Source: Gammaproteobacteria bacterium (GTDB lineage: Bacteria > Pseudomonadota > Gammaproteobacteria > Pseudomonadales > Cellvibrionaceae). From it: 50,459 bases of DNA. The position numbers were made by a program, and so were the translations under genes. The stretch covers positions 1-50,459 of the forward strand of contig JAGKWY010000086.1 of NCBI GenBank assembly GCA_021151625.1. Direction: 5' to 3'. The notes under the pieces were generated by a model. That model saw only the letters and a list, made by a program, of their open reading frames with translations. It was not told where the DNA came from and did not search any database. Of the stretch, positions 24,886-34,079 are shown piece after piece (positions within the stretch are counted from its first letter, which is position 1; every line of letters starts with the position of its first letter).

Positions 24886-25971
24886 ATGCGAACTGCACCG
24901 GCAATGACAAACTCCAATAACCCCCATATTCCTGTGTATTTTGCGGTGCCCGGCGATATCAACAACCTCACCGGCGGCTACGGCTATGACCGCGAATTGA
25001 TCAAAGGGTTGTCACAACTGGGCATTACTGTGGAGTTATTATCACTTTCTGCTGAGTTTCCTGCGCCCAGCCCCGCTGCACTCACTGAAACGGCCAGATT
25101 ATTTGCGAGCCTACCCGATGACGCCCTGGTAATTGTCGATGGCCTCGCCTTCGGGGTAATGGACGAGATCGCGCAACAGCAAGCAAAACGTGTAACACTT
25201 ATCGCCCTTTGTCATCACCCCTTAGCGCTGGAAACGGGCATTGATGAAGAACAAGCCACACGCCTGCGTGCTTCTGAAACATCTGTATTAAATGCGGCAC
25301 ATGCGGTGATAGTCACCAGTGCGGCAACTGCGCAAATACTCGTAAACGATTTTTCAGTTACTAGTGACAAAATTATCCTCGCACGCCCCGGCACTCATCG
25401 CCAGGCCTTTGCAGAGGGCAACAATCAACCACCACAATTGCTGACCGTTGCCACACTCACCAAACGCAAGGGTCATGATGTATTGGTCAAAGCACTCGCA
25501 CAGATTAAACATTTGCAATGGCAAGCAAAGTGGATCGGCAGCGCTGCTTTTGATCCGGAGTGGGTAAATTACCTCAGGCAATTGATCCAAGACTCCGGAT
25601 TAGAAAACCGCATCGAATTAATTGGCAACCTTGATGACCTGACCAACGAATACGCCAATGCTGACGCTTTTATATTACCGTCGCATTTTGAAGGTTACGG
25701 CATGGCCTTCGCTGAAGCGCTGGCGTTTGGTCTACCTGTGATTGCAGCACGCGCCGGCGCAGTTCCCGATCTAGTGCCCGCCGATGCAGGAATACTTATC
25801 CCACCTGCAGATGAAAATGCCTTGGCTAGTGCAATCACTGAATTATTAACGAATCACCATTATCGCCAACAACTGCAACTGGGTGCACAACGCGCCGCTC
25901 TCACGCTTCCAACCTGGGAAGACTGTGCAGCAATTGTGGCCAATCTTATTTATCGATTGAGGAATTTATGA
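24886..25971 (+). CDS. GT4-family glycosyltransferase
   Basis: The 361-residue protein is a GT-B fold enzyme. The N-terminal domain has the glycine-rich acceptor loop (PGDINNLTGGYGYDRELIKG). The C-terminal domain has the donor-binding region LLTVATLTKRKGHDVLVKAL and the E-x7-E motif in HFEGYGMAFAEALAFGLPVI. Such enzymes transfer sugar from a nucleotide or lipid donor with retention. A second ATG at 24904 could be the true start; no strong ribosome site precedes either. Its stop overlaps the next start as ATGA, coupling it to the methyltransferase. The divergent placement with RibD/ADH/PTPS suggests it glycosylates the product of that set. Confidence 0.85.
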   Translation: MRTAPAMTNSNNPHIPVYFAVPGDINNLTGGYGYDRELIKGLSQLGITVELLSLSAEFPAPSPAALTETARLFASLPDDALVIVDGLAFGVMDEIAQQQAKRVTLIALCHHPLALETGIDEEQATRLRASETSVLNAAHAVIVTSAATAQILVNDFSVTSDKIILARPGTHRQAFAEGNNQPPQLLTVATLTKRKGHDVLVKALAQIKHLQWQAKWIGSAAFDPEWVNYLRQLIQDSGLENRIELIGNLDDLTNEYANADAFILPSHFEGYGMAFAEALAFGLPVIAARAGAVPDLVPADAGILIPPADENALASAITELLTNHHYRQQLQLGAQRAALTLPTWEDCAAIVANLIYRLRNL

Positions 25972-26774
25972 GTAGTTTTTCTATTGCCTGGCTAGACCTG
26001 CGTGAACCTGCTGATTTTGCAGCGCGCGATAAAACCCTAGTGCAAGCTGCATTGGACTGGTTAGGGCAAAAAACTGATCCTATTTCCCCCGATCGCATTC
26101 TGGTTGACTTAGGCTCTGGCACCGGTTCCACAGTGCGCGCACTCACCAAACTCGGCGCAAGTAATTTTGTGTGGCGCTTAGTAGATTTGGATGGAAAGTT
26201 ATTGGATGAAGCGCTCAAGCGCCACGGCAAGCAATTATTGATTGAAGATTATCAGGCAGATTTAACCGTCGTAAATGAATTGCCATTGACGGGAGCTAAC
26301 ATTGTCACCGCATCCGCATTATTTGATTTGGCCTCTGCTGAATTTTGCGATTCATTAATTGCACGTATAGATTCACGCAAAACTGTGTTTTATGCCGCAC
26401 TGAATTACGACGGCAATACACAATGGACACCAGCACACCCACTCGATGAAGTTGTGCTAACCGCTTTCAATCAGGACCAATTGCGCGATAAAGGCTTCGG
26501 CCCCGCCCTTGGCCCAAAGGCTACTGACTATTTAAAGGCAAAATTGGCATCAGTCGGCTATCAGGTACAAATTGCTGCCAGCCCATGGCAATTAACCGGC
26601 GAACAAAAAGCGTTAGTAGAAAACCTGATTGAAGGAATCGCCAATGCCGTGGCAGACAATTACGGCATTGATGCTAGTGCGCTGCAAGATTGGAAGACTT
26701 TTCGTTTGCAGCACTCACCAACGGGAAGTTGTGTGATTGGGCATTGGGATTTACTGGCGCTGCCCGGCAAATAA
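25968..26774 (+). CDS. Class I SAM-dependent methyltransferase
   Basis: The 268-residue protein has a Rossmann methyltransferase core: motif I LVDLGSGTGSTVRALTKLG (about residues 45-63), motif II VWRLVDLDGKLLDEA, and a following acidic segment. It then carries the longer C-terminal half (KATDYLKAKLASVGYQVQ). It has no membrane segment. It overlaps the glycosyltransferase by 4 bases and ends 5 bases from the convergent sulfatase-like gene. The substrate is unknown; position suggests the same small molecule or glycoconjugate as the neighbouring GT, ADH and RibD-like proteins. Confidence 0.85.
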   Translation: MSSFSIAWLDLREPADFAARDKTLVQAALDWLGQKTDPISPDRILVDLGSGTGSTVRALTKLGASNFVWRLVDLDGKLLDEALKRHGKQLLIEDYQADLTVVNELPLTGANIVTASALFDLASAEFCDSLIARIDSRKTVFYAALNYDGNTQWTPAHPLDEVVLTAFNQDQLRDKGFGPALGPKATDYLKAKLASVGYQVQIAASPWQLTGEQKALVENLIEGIANAVADNYGIDASALQDWKTFRLQHSPTGSCVIGHWDLLALPGK

Positions 26775-26779
26775 AATGT

Positions 26780-28390
26780 TTAGTGAGAAAAAGTTTCAAT
26801 CCATTTATTCTTGATCTCATCCATTCCCCATACCGGGCCGGCATCCGCTGGTGTCAGGCCCTCTGCCCAATTCCAGTTGGCTATTGCCTCAATGACTCTT
26901 GGATCGCGCGCAAAAAAATGCACCGGTACATCGCGATTATCGGTGGTGCCAGTTACCAGTGGCGCGGGTTGATGATCGCCAAATACCAGGGCAACGGTAT
27001 TGTCATTAGCGTAGTGAGTTAGATAATCCACTACTGCTCTGATTGAGTATTGCGTTGTTAAACGGAATTGCAGGCGTACGCGATCTGAGTCTTTCCACAC
27101 TTCTTCCGGTGAATCTCCGCTCGTTGCTTGTGCATTAAAAATCTGGCCATCACCAATTTGATTCCAGTCCACTAATTTCGGCACCGGCGTCCAGGGGGCA
27201 TGGGAAGAAATGAGTGCGATTTCCGCCATTACCGGTTTACGATTTTGAACATCCAACTCATTGCGTTGGAATGCCGCGAGGGAAAATTGATCCGGCATGG
27301 TGATCCAGTTAAATGGCTTACCTTGATAACCAGAGTTGTAGGCATGATAAATCTGGTCGTAACCAAAATAATTGCCTTCTGGCCACGCCATGCTAATCGC
27401 GGGCATCACCGCCACAGTGCGCCAGCCGGCAGAATTAAATAAGCGGTTAATGGACGGATAATCACTCATCACCAGGGTGTCGTAACGAGTTTGACTGTTG
27501 ATCCATAAGCCCGACATGGCAGTGCCATGGGCAAACCAACTAAGCCCACCAAATGTTGGCGAGGTTAAATAGGCGCTGCGCATCGCTATTCCCGCAGCGC
27601 GCAACTGTTGTTCCTGCTGTTGTAAAAATGGACGAAATTCTCCGGAAAACTCAGGTTTATCCAGGAGCGTACGTCCGTAGGACTCAATAAAAATAATCAA
27701 CACATCCTTGCCTTTTAATGCTGCAAATAATTGCGGATTATTTTTCACAGCGGAAGCTTGTGCGCTTGTCTGATTGAGTTCTTTGCGAAATTCGCGCGTA
27801 TCGCGAATGCTGGCAATTGTAGAGCTCGTGTGCATAGCCAGTAAATCGTAAAAACCGGCAATGGCGTAGCGAGAATCTGTCATACGCAAACCACACCAGA
27901 CAACTAACAGGCCCACCAATACCAGCATACTGGGTTTTGCATAAGCTAATTGTGTATTGCGGATGGCGTTCAACAATAAAAATGCCAAGCCGATAATCAA
28001 CAGCGCTAAAGCAACCAATACAACACCGACAACCAACGCCGCAGATTCGCCCAATGCACCTTTTAGCAAATGGATTCCATTGCCGAGCAAATAAGCATCA
28101 AAGATCGGATTAAACGGCCGGGCAAATACATTAAAGGTTGCCATGTCCGCAATTTTAAAAATCACACCTGCGGCCAACACACTGGCTGCCAACCACCGCA
28201 GCAGCTTCCCAATCACACCGGGAACCAGTAACACTAACCCTAGCAACAGCAATTCTAATGGCAAGCGCAAAAAGCTATCCGCGGTGATATCGGACAGACG
28301 ATTGGGAATGAGCAATGCACAAAAAATCAGGCTAACAGCCAGGAACAAAAAAATGTTTTGCAAAACAGGCTTTTTTAGATATTTATTCAT
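26780..28390 (-). CDS. Membrane-bound sulfatase/LTA-synthase-like phospho- or sulfo-group transferase
   Basis: The 536-residue protein has about five N-terminal transmembrane helices (residues 10-180) and a periplasmic alkaline-phosphatase-superfamily domain. The first metal-site region is DVLIIFIESYGRTLL. A Thr/Ser nucleophile region reads SPTFGGLSWFAHGTAMSG, followed by the late Asp-His pair in ALVFGDHQP. Lipoteichoic-acid synthases and phosphoethanolamine or phosphoglycerol transferases share this plan and move phospho-head-groups from lipids to glycans. It begins 3 bases after the wecB stop, so it is the last gene of the glycan operon, yet it also abuts the convergent GT/methyltransferase pair. 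The transferred group is not deducible. Confidence 0.85.
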   Translation of the reverse strand: MNKYLKKPVLQNIFLFLAVSLIFCALLIPNRLSDITADSFLRLPLELLLLGLVLLVPGVIGKLLRWLAASVLAAGVIFKIADMATFNVFARPFNPIFDAYLLGNGIHLLKGALGESAALVVGVVLVALALLIIGLAFLLLNAIRNTQLAYAKPSMLVLVGLLVVWCGLRMTDSRYAIAGFYDLLAMHTSSTIASIRDTREFRKELNQTSAQASAVKNNPQLFAALKGKDVLIIFIESYGRTLLDKPEFSGEFRPFLQQQEQQLRAAGIAMRSAYLTSPTFGGLSWFAHGTAMSGLWINSQTRYDTLVMSDYPSINRLFNSAGWRTVAVMPAISMAWPEGNYFGYDQIYHAYNSGYQGKPFNWITMPDQFSLAAFQRNELDVQNRKPVMAEIALISSHAPWTPVPKLVDWNQIGDGQIFNAQATSGDSPEEVWKDSDRVRLQFRLTTQYSIRAVVDYLTHYANDNTVALVFGDHQPAPLVTGTTDNRDVPVHFFARDPRVIEAIANWNWAEGLTPADAGPVWGMDEIKNKWIETFSH

Positions 28391-28393
28391 TAT

Positions 28394-29608
28394 TTAAATT
28401 AGTTCAGCATCGTTATCAACAGTGTGGATCTTATCACCGACACATTTTTTGGCAGAAATATATCTGTGCTTGAGAATAGTTACGATTTTTTGCGCAGAAT
28501 AACCATCCCCAAAAATACTTTCCCGCGGCGAGTTACCAGGCATTTCCTCAGGCGAACACTGATGTTCCAACAAAAATGAATCCAGATATTTCGTTAACCC
28601 TGCGGCATCCGCACCCGTTATCACGGTTTTTTTATTACTCAGAGATTCCGGCCTATCGGTACGATCCCTCACTATCAACAATGGTTTATCCAAGGCCTCT
28701 GCTTCTTCCTGCACACCGCCAGAATCAGTCACCACCAACTCGCATCTGGCCAACAACCACACGAACGTTAAATAATCCTGCGGAGGCAATAAATATATAT
28801 TAGGTATGCCATCAAGTAATTGATATGCAGGTTCTTTAATCATCGGGTTAAGATGGACCGGGTAAACAAAAGTCCAATCCGGGTTTTTCCTGGCGCATTC
28901 AGCAATTGTATTGCACAAGCGGGAAAAAGTTTCGCCAATTGACTCTCGCCTATGCAGAGTAATTAACACCATTCGCTGCACCAGCCTGGCGGCAGGGATT
29001 TTGATTTGCCCAACCAACCGGCCAACAAATAGAGCATCGGCATTTTCCGGTAACATGTCGCGGACCAAACGTAATGCATCAACTACTGTATTGCCCGTTA
29101 TATGGATGGATGCAGGATTGACATTCTCACGCAACAAATGGTCCATGGCACCGACTGTCGGAACCATATGAACATCCGCAATACGACTAACCATCTGACG
29201 ATGCGCCTCCTCAGGATAAGGCGTCAGTAAATTTCCTGTCCGCAAACCTGCCTCTATATGAACTAGAGGTGTCTGATTGTAGAAAGCAGCCAATGCTCCC
29301 GCAATACAACTGGTTGTATCCCCTTGCACAAGTACAACATCGGGTTGCACGCGAGTAACCACATGCTCCAATTCAGTTAACATACCCGCAAGTGATTGTG
29401 ATATTGGCAAATGTGACACATCAACATTGAGCTCAATATCGACATCCACACGAAACAATTCAAGCACCTGACTCAGCATTTCACGGTGCTGACCCGTTAC
29501 ACAAACCACCGGTGTTATTGACTCATCCTGCTGAAGCGCACGAATAACAGGAACCAGCTTTATTGCCTCTGGCCTGGTACCAAAGATAATTAACACTTTT
29601 AAAGCCAC
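28394..29608 (-). CDS. wecB: UDP-N-acetylglucosamine 2-epimerase (non-hydrolysing), WecB family
   Basis: This enzyme interconverts UDP-GlcNAc and UDP-ManNAc for surface glycans. The 404-residue product has the family signatures: KVLIIFGTRPEAIKLVPVI at the start, VVLVQGDTTSC, LVHIEAGLRTGNLLTPYPEE, and VTDSGGVQEEAEALDKPLLI. Length is slightly above the usual 370-390 because of a C-terminal extension. It sits between a methyltransferase gene (30 bases upstream) and the sulfatase-like gene (3 bases downstream). It would supply ManNAc to the glycosyltransferase of this operon; a generic WecB role in enterobacterial common antigen is not supported by the neighbours. Confidence 0.93.
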   Translation of the reverse strand: MALKVLIIFGTRPEAIKLVPVIRALQQDESITPVVCVTGQHREMLSQVLELFRVDVDIELNVDVSHLPISQSLAGMLTELEHVVTRVQPDVVLVQGDTTSCIAGALAAFYNQTPLVHIEAGLRTGNLLTPYPEEAHRQMVSRIADVHMVPTVGAMDHLLRENVNPASIHITGNTVVDALRLVRDMLPENADALFVGRLVGQIKIPAARLVQRMVLITLHRRESIGETFSRLCNTIAECARKNPDWTFVYPVHLNPMIKEPAYQLLDGIPNIYLLPPQDYLTFVWLLARCELVVTDSGGVQEEAEALDKPLLIVRDRTDRPESLSNKKTVITGADAAGLTKYLDSFLLEHQCSPEEMPGNSPRESIFGDGYSAQKIVTILKHRYISAKKCVGDKIHTVDNDAELI

Positions 29609-29638
29609 AACCTACCCCGTTCTATATCAAATCCCGCC

Positions 29639-30409
29639 TTACTGCACCAGCATGGCCTCAACAGAATAAAAATCTGCACCTGCACCATCTCCTTCACCGT
29701 AATTCCACCACTCGGCACTTACCTTAAAACCGGTAGCCTGTAAAAAACTACATAACTCATCAGGGGTATAGGGACGAATACGACTCTCGGTATTAATCAC
29801 TCGCTCAAGATCACCTTGTACAGAATATTCCTCGTAGCGACGCTGAATAAAATTGATATCGCCTTCCGGGGTTATACGTTTAAATCGTTTAAGCAGACCG
29901 CCTGAGGGAACGGAGCGAACATAGTCGTCCGTCCAGCCAGTTGCCAACCTTGCCACCGGTTTAGGAGTAAATGCATCTAACAGTACACATCCCCCATCGT
30001 TAAGCAGGGGCTTTAGCGATAGTAAAAAATTTTTAACCTGCTCAGGATGGGTTAAATAGTTGATGCTGGAGAATCCAAAAAAGATATAGTCAAACTTTTT
30101 CTGTAACACAATCGCGGAGGCATCCATGGCCACCAATTGAATATCAGGTATATCATCACTCGCATCATGTAACTTTTTTCGCAGTTCCAACAGCATAGGT
30201 ACAGATGCATCTATACCGACTAACTCACCACACACCTTGCTAATTGGAATACTAATTCGACCTGTACCGCACCCCACCTCCAGAACTGAGCTTTTACCCG
30301 CTACACGATCAAGATAAAAACCCACATCATTAAAGCGCATGTTAAGAGCCATATCCTGATCAAAAATCGAAGCGATCAGATCGTAATTTTTACTCACAGA
30401 AGAGTTCAT
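29639..30409 (-). CDS. Class I SAM-dependent methyltransferase in glycan operon
   Basis: The 256-residue protein has motif I VLEVGCGTGRISIPIS (about residues 40-56), motif II ELVGIDASVPMLLEL, and DYIFFGFSSINYLTHPEQ, typical of small-molecule methyltransferases. Its start overlaps the end of the glycosyltransferase gene by 4 bases (ATGA). Operon companions (two-domain GT, radical SAM enzyme, WecB, sulfatase-like protein) suggest it methylates a sugar or a glycan terminus. It is a different methyltransferase from the one at 25968-26774, with little visible similarity outside motif I. Confidence 0.87.
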   Translation of the reverse strand: MNSSVSKNYDLIASIFDQDMALNMRFNDVGFYLDRVAGKSSVLEVGCGTGRISIPISKVCGELVGIDASVPMLLELRKKLHDASDDIPDIQLVAMDASAIVLQKKFDYIFFGFSSINYLTHPEQVKNFLLSLKPLLNDGGCVLLDAFTPKPVARLATGWTDDYVRSVPSGGLLKRFKRITPEGDINFIQRRYEEYSVQGDLERVINTESRIRPYTPDELCSFLQATGFKVSAEWWNYGEGDGAGADFYSVEAMLVQ

Positions 30410-32595
30410 AAAGGCTTATCCATTGCATGATAGACAGTTAGCTGCTTGGCAGCACGCGCACTCCAGTAAAATTGCTGCAACTTTTTACTATCAGGAATTT
30501 CATGCTCACGACGTGCCAATTCATTGTCCACATAGAAAACAATCAAATTAAAAAACTCGTCCCAATCATCTGCTATTTTCAAGCCCGAAAACTGATAAGC
30601 ATCAAGGCCTCGGGCAGCATCACGCGTGGTAATACAAATACGCCCACAAGCAAGTGCCTCTATGGTTTTCAAGCAAGAGCCACGAATACCATTAAGCGGA
30701 TTCACCACCAGTGTTGCACCGGCAAGATATTCACCCATTCGATCCGTCATATCGACAAGCTCGATACCTTGTTGTTGAAAGCTGGGATTCATCGTCACAA
30801 AGGCGGTTGAATCTTCCAATCCCGCAAATATTTGCAATCGAATATCCGGGTAACGTTCACGTAAGGGTTTCCAAAGCTGTTCGATAAATAATTCAATACC
30901 CTCACGATTGGGTAAATAACGAAATGGCCCAACAAACACCAAAGTTTTACCGCTTGATGCAGACAGATAGCTAAAACCCCGAGGATCAACACCGTTTTCA
31001 ATACAATAATTTGGTACTGGCAATAGCTGGGAATCGTCGGGACTACAAGTAAATACAGCATCATATGCGGGTAACACTTTTAACAATCGCTGATCCGCAT
31101 GGGCCGCATCAGGCCCCAACCCCAAATTTACGTCATGTAGTGTTATTGCCCAAAAGGAGTTTTTTTGGCGAATACTCACCAATTCACACAGCTCCTCATG
31201 TTCTATTTGCACAACAGCGGGATTCACTTTTCCTACAACCTGTTTAGTAAGTCTATACAATTCATTACGGGCATGCGTGCTCATGCGTGCACTCCTGCCA
31301 ATACCCGTCTCAGAACGGGGAGAATTTAATAATGTAATTGCAGAAAATGGATTATTAGCTGGCCAATCAATTCCCGCATAGCTACTCCCCTCATCGGAAA
31401 TAAGCCAAATGTTAAAATACCCGGAAAGCACCTGATATAAATTGCGCTGCCGAATAGCGGCACCATGTGCTGTGGGATAAATGGCAAAAGGGATAACCAG
31501 CAATAACCAGGGCAAATCCGGATTAACGCTTTTCAATCGGTAATCAGTACTGCATTTTACTTGTGAACGCTTTATATCCTGCGGAACTATTCCTGAAAAA
31601 TATGTTGCATGAAGCAAGCCCTTTATCACATGCCAACCTGTACATCCTGAATCGCGCAATCTACGCCCTAACCAAAACGGATGGACCCCTTTAAAACCAA
31701 ACCTGAGATAAAAAATCCATTTATTGCGTGTGAAAATGCGCTCAACCTGCTCAGGAGTATAAAAACGGCCAACTGTTGCCCGATGTAAATGCCAGACTCG
31801 AGCCGCAGGAACAAACAAATTAACATAACCCGCTACCGCAGCCCTAACCCCCCAATCAACGTCCTCCCAATAAAAGGGGTCATAGCCATAAGAAAATTTA
31901 ATAAACCTTTTGAGCAAACTTGCCCGAAAAAGAGACGCACCACCACCAGAATATAAATGTTCAACGACTGCTGTTGATGTGGGTTCGCAATCAAACAAGT
32001 GCACATCATCATACTCAATTCTAATGCCAGTTAACCCCGTCTCCTCCCGGCGACGCTTTTGATCTTCAAAGAAAATCTGGCTTGCAATTGAAAAAACATC
32101 GGGTGAGCGGAACTGAACTAATTGTTGCAGGCAGTCAGCTTCCAAGCGCATATCATTATTTAACAGAAATACCCATTCATAGCGGACGTTTTCCAACCCA
32201 AGCGTTATTGCACTTGAAAAGCCCAGAGGTTCAGTTTTATGTACCCACTCGACCACAGGAAATGCTGCTTTTAACTCTTGATAACGAGATTCAGGGGCAC
32301 CATTGGCCACCACAATTAACTGGTATGGTTCCTGGATTCTGGCCAATGACTGCGATATCGACTCCAGACAAATTCTTAATAACGCCGGATTATCTCTTTC
32401 CGGGATAATCACCGAAATGCCCGCGGCACCAGCCATCAAATCACTGGCGGTTGCATTAATACTTAAATGGCTTTGCCGATGGATTGATCTGCGATTTAAA
32501 ACACGCCCCAATCTGGATACGATGCGACACAGAAAATAAAAAGAAACCCCAACAAAATAACTAATCCCATAAGAGATTCGACTTTTTATCGACAT
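30406..32595 (-). CDS. Two-domain glycosyltransferase (GT2 plus GT4-like)
   Basis: The 729-residue protein fuses two enzymes. The first (about residues 55-330) is GT2-type: SVIIPERDNPALLRICLESI, the donor-binding LNNDMRLEADCL and the acceptor-side YDPFYWEDVDWGVRAAVAGY. The second (about 365-725) is GT-B-type: VIPFAIYPTAHGAAIRQRN, TLVFVGPFRYLPNREGIELF and the terminal VVNPLNGIRGSCLKTIEALACG. One polypeptide could thus add two successive sugars. The start overlaps the radical SAM gene by 10 bases and the end overlaps the methyltransferase by 4 bases, so these are one tightly coupled operon. No membrane-spanning segment is obvious apart from a hydrophobic N-terminus. Confidence 0.88.
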   Translation of the reverse strand: MSIKSRISYGISYFVGVSFYFLCRIVSRLGRVLNRRSIHRQSHLSINATASDLMAGAAGISVIIPERDNPALLRICLESISQSLARIQEPYQLIVVANGAPESRYQELKAAFPVVEWVHKTEPLGFSSAITLGLENVRYEWVFLLNNDMRLEADCLQQLVQFRSPDVFSIASQIFFEDQKRRREETGLTGIRIEYDDVHLFDCEPTSTAVVEHLYSGGGASLFRASLLKRFIKFSYGYDPFYWEDVDWGVRAAVAGYVNLFVPAARVWHLHRATVGRFYTPEQVERIFTRNKWIFYLRFGFKGVHPFWLGRRLRDSGCTGWHVIKGLLHATYFSGIVPQDIKRSQVKCSTDYRLKSVNPDLPWLLLVIPFAIYPTAHGAAIRQRNLYQVLSGYFNIWLISDEGSSYAGIDWPANNPFSAITLLNSPRSETGIGRSARMSTHARNELYRLTKQVVGKVNPAVVQIEHEELCELVSIRQKNSFWAITLHDVNLGLGPDAAHADQRLLKVLPAYDAVFTCSPDDSQLLPVPNYCIENGVDPRGFSYLSASSGKTLVFVGPFRYLPNREGIELFIEQLWKPLRERYPDIRLQIFAGLEDSTAFVTMNPSFQQQGIELVDMTDRMGEYLAGATLVVNPLNGIRGSCLKTIEALACGRICITTRDAARGLDAYQFSGLKIADDWDEFFNLIVFYVDNELARREHEIPDSKKLQQFYWSARAAKQLTVYHAMDKPL

Positions 32596-34079
32596 ATAAT
32601 TTCCGTTAGTGCAAAACCAAGTTGTCGGGCATCCATACCAATATTTTTTTCTTGCGGAGCAAATAAACTGGCAACCTCAAATTCAATAACAGTTAGCGCT
32701 TCCCCTATGGATTCCAATGGTACATTTACTCGAAACGAATAAAGGCCATTACTGGTATTTTCCACAGATATTGCTGTACTACCCACCTTTATACAAAGCA
32801 CATTTGTCGTTATATCGGGTACAGAGGGCAATATGCCCGATACCTGCAAGCGAGACGCTTTAACGCTTTTAAATACTACAGCTTTGGCAATATATGTTGC
32901 AGACCATACGTGATTACCTTCTGCGGCATGCCAACCTGACAAAAGCTGTTGCTGACACTCCATCGGGTAAAGATAGGGCTTTACCTGCAGAGTGTTAGCA
33001 AGTGGTTGATATGCAAGTTTGTAAATACAATTGCGGCATTTTTCATCCACTCCCTCGCTATAGTCATCGCGGAATTGCTGATAGTCGTGGCTATGCCAAA
33101 TTGCATGAAGATCATCCGTTTGCAAATTACCCAACACAGTTTTGTCGCGCACCTCACAAGTCACCAGATCACCATTAGCCAATACGTGCACAGTGCTCCA
33201 GGGATTTTGCTCACATGAAAATATTTTTGCCCCATCAGGCAACAATCCGGAAAATGCCACGGGCATTTCACCAAGACAGGAATTTATATCAAGCTCTCGG
33301 CTGGATACATTCAACGCTATCGCAGGATATTGATTACTAACATTAGTCAGCATTTGCGCTAACTGCGCGCGAAAATTCCCGGTAAGGGATCCCGCAATTA
33401 ACTCCTGACTAAACCGCTCTTCAATCTCATCGCGACGAATGACCGGATGAATATCAATTTGCCCAACCCCTATATCCTTGGCCAAAGCAGCCACCAGCGG
33501 CAGTTCACTGAGGTTTCTCTCCATAGCGACAAAAGCAAAATCAACGAGTGGTAAATGGCTCCCATAGGTATTTTTAAAAGATTGCAGTAAACCGATATTT
33601 TCGCGCAGGCTGACCACCGAAGAATGCCCATAAATACTTTGGTACGCAGGTTCATTTAGCGCATGAATAGAAATAGTTAGTCTATCAAGTCGTTCCCGCA
33701 CCAGTGCCTCAATAACTTTTGGTTTCGCTGAACTCAATACAGTTACCAACTCAACTCTGGCACCTGTGGATTTTGCCAAGGCTATCGCTTCCCCCAGTCG
33801 GGGATAATGAATCGACTCACCAGAGTAATTTAACCTGATCACCGCTGGTCTATGCATTTGAGCAATAATTTTTTGATAGAGCGCAAACTCCATGTGCTCG
33901 CCTTTTCCCCTCAACGTAGAACGGGAGCAAAACACACAATCAAACGGACACTTGGAAGTAAGTTCAATCCAATACTCCAACGGCAAGCTCTGGGTTCTCA
34001 ATATCGACACGTCAGTGACTGATACTATTTTTCCTGCAGGAGGAATTACTCTCTCAATTAAGGATTTTAATAAAGACAT
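32586..34079 (-). CDS. Radical SAM/SPASM enzyme with C-terminal beta domain
   Basis: The 497-residue protein has a radical SAM core with CxxxCxxC as KCPFDCVFCSR (about residue 44). A SPASM-type auxiliary cluster region (about 285-350) has Cys residues in FSCEQNPWSTVHVLANGD, LVTCEV and DEKCRNCIYKLAY. The last about 110 residues (after GNHVWSATYIAKAV) look like a beta-sandwich ending in ARQLGFALTEI, a type of module seen at the ends of glycan-modifying enzymes. Family knowledge: SPASM enzymes modify peptides or sugars by radical chemistry. Neighbours are a GT, a methyltransferase and WecB, so a sugar- or glycoprotein-directed reaction is plausible. It overlaps the preceding gene by 13 bases. 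Confidence 0.87.
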   Translation of the reverse strand: MSLLKSLIERVIPPAGKIVSVTDVSILRTQSLPLEYWIELTSKCPFDCVFCSRSTLRGKGEHMEFALYQKIIAQMHRPAVIRLNYSGESIHYPRLGEAIALAKSTGARVELVTVLSSAKPKVIEALVRERLDRLTISIHALNEPAYQSIYGHSSVVSLRENIGLLQSFKNTYGSHLPLVDFAFVAMERNLSELPLVAALAKDIGVGQIDIHPVIRRDEIEERFSQELIAGSLTGNFRAQLAQMLTNVSNQYPAIALNVSSRELDINSCLGEMPVAFSGLLPDGAKIFSCEQNPWSTVHVLANGDLVTCEVRDKTVLGNLQTDDLHAIWHSHDYQQFRDDYSEGVDEKCRNCIYKLAYQPLANTLQVKPYLYPMECQQQLLSGWHAAEGNHVWSATYIAKAVVFKSVKASRLQVSGILPSVPDITTNVLCIKVGSTAISVENTSNGLYSFRVNVPLESIGEALTVIEFEVASLFAPQEKNIGMDARQLGFALTEIICR

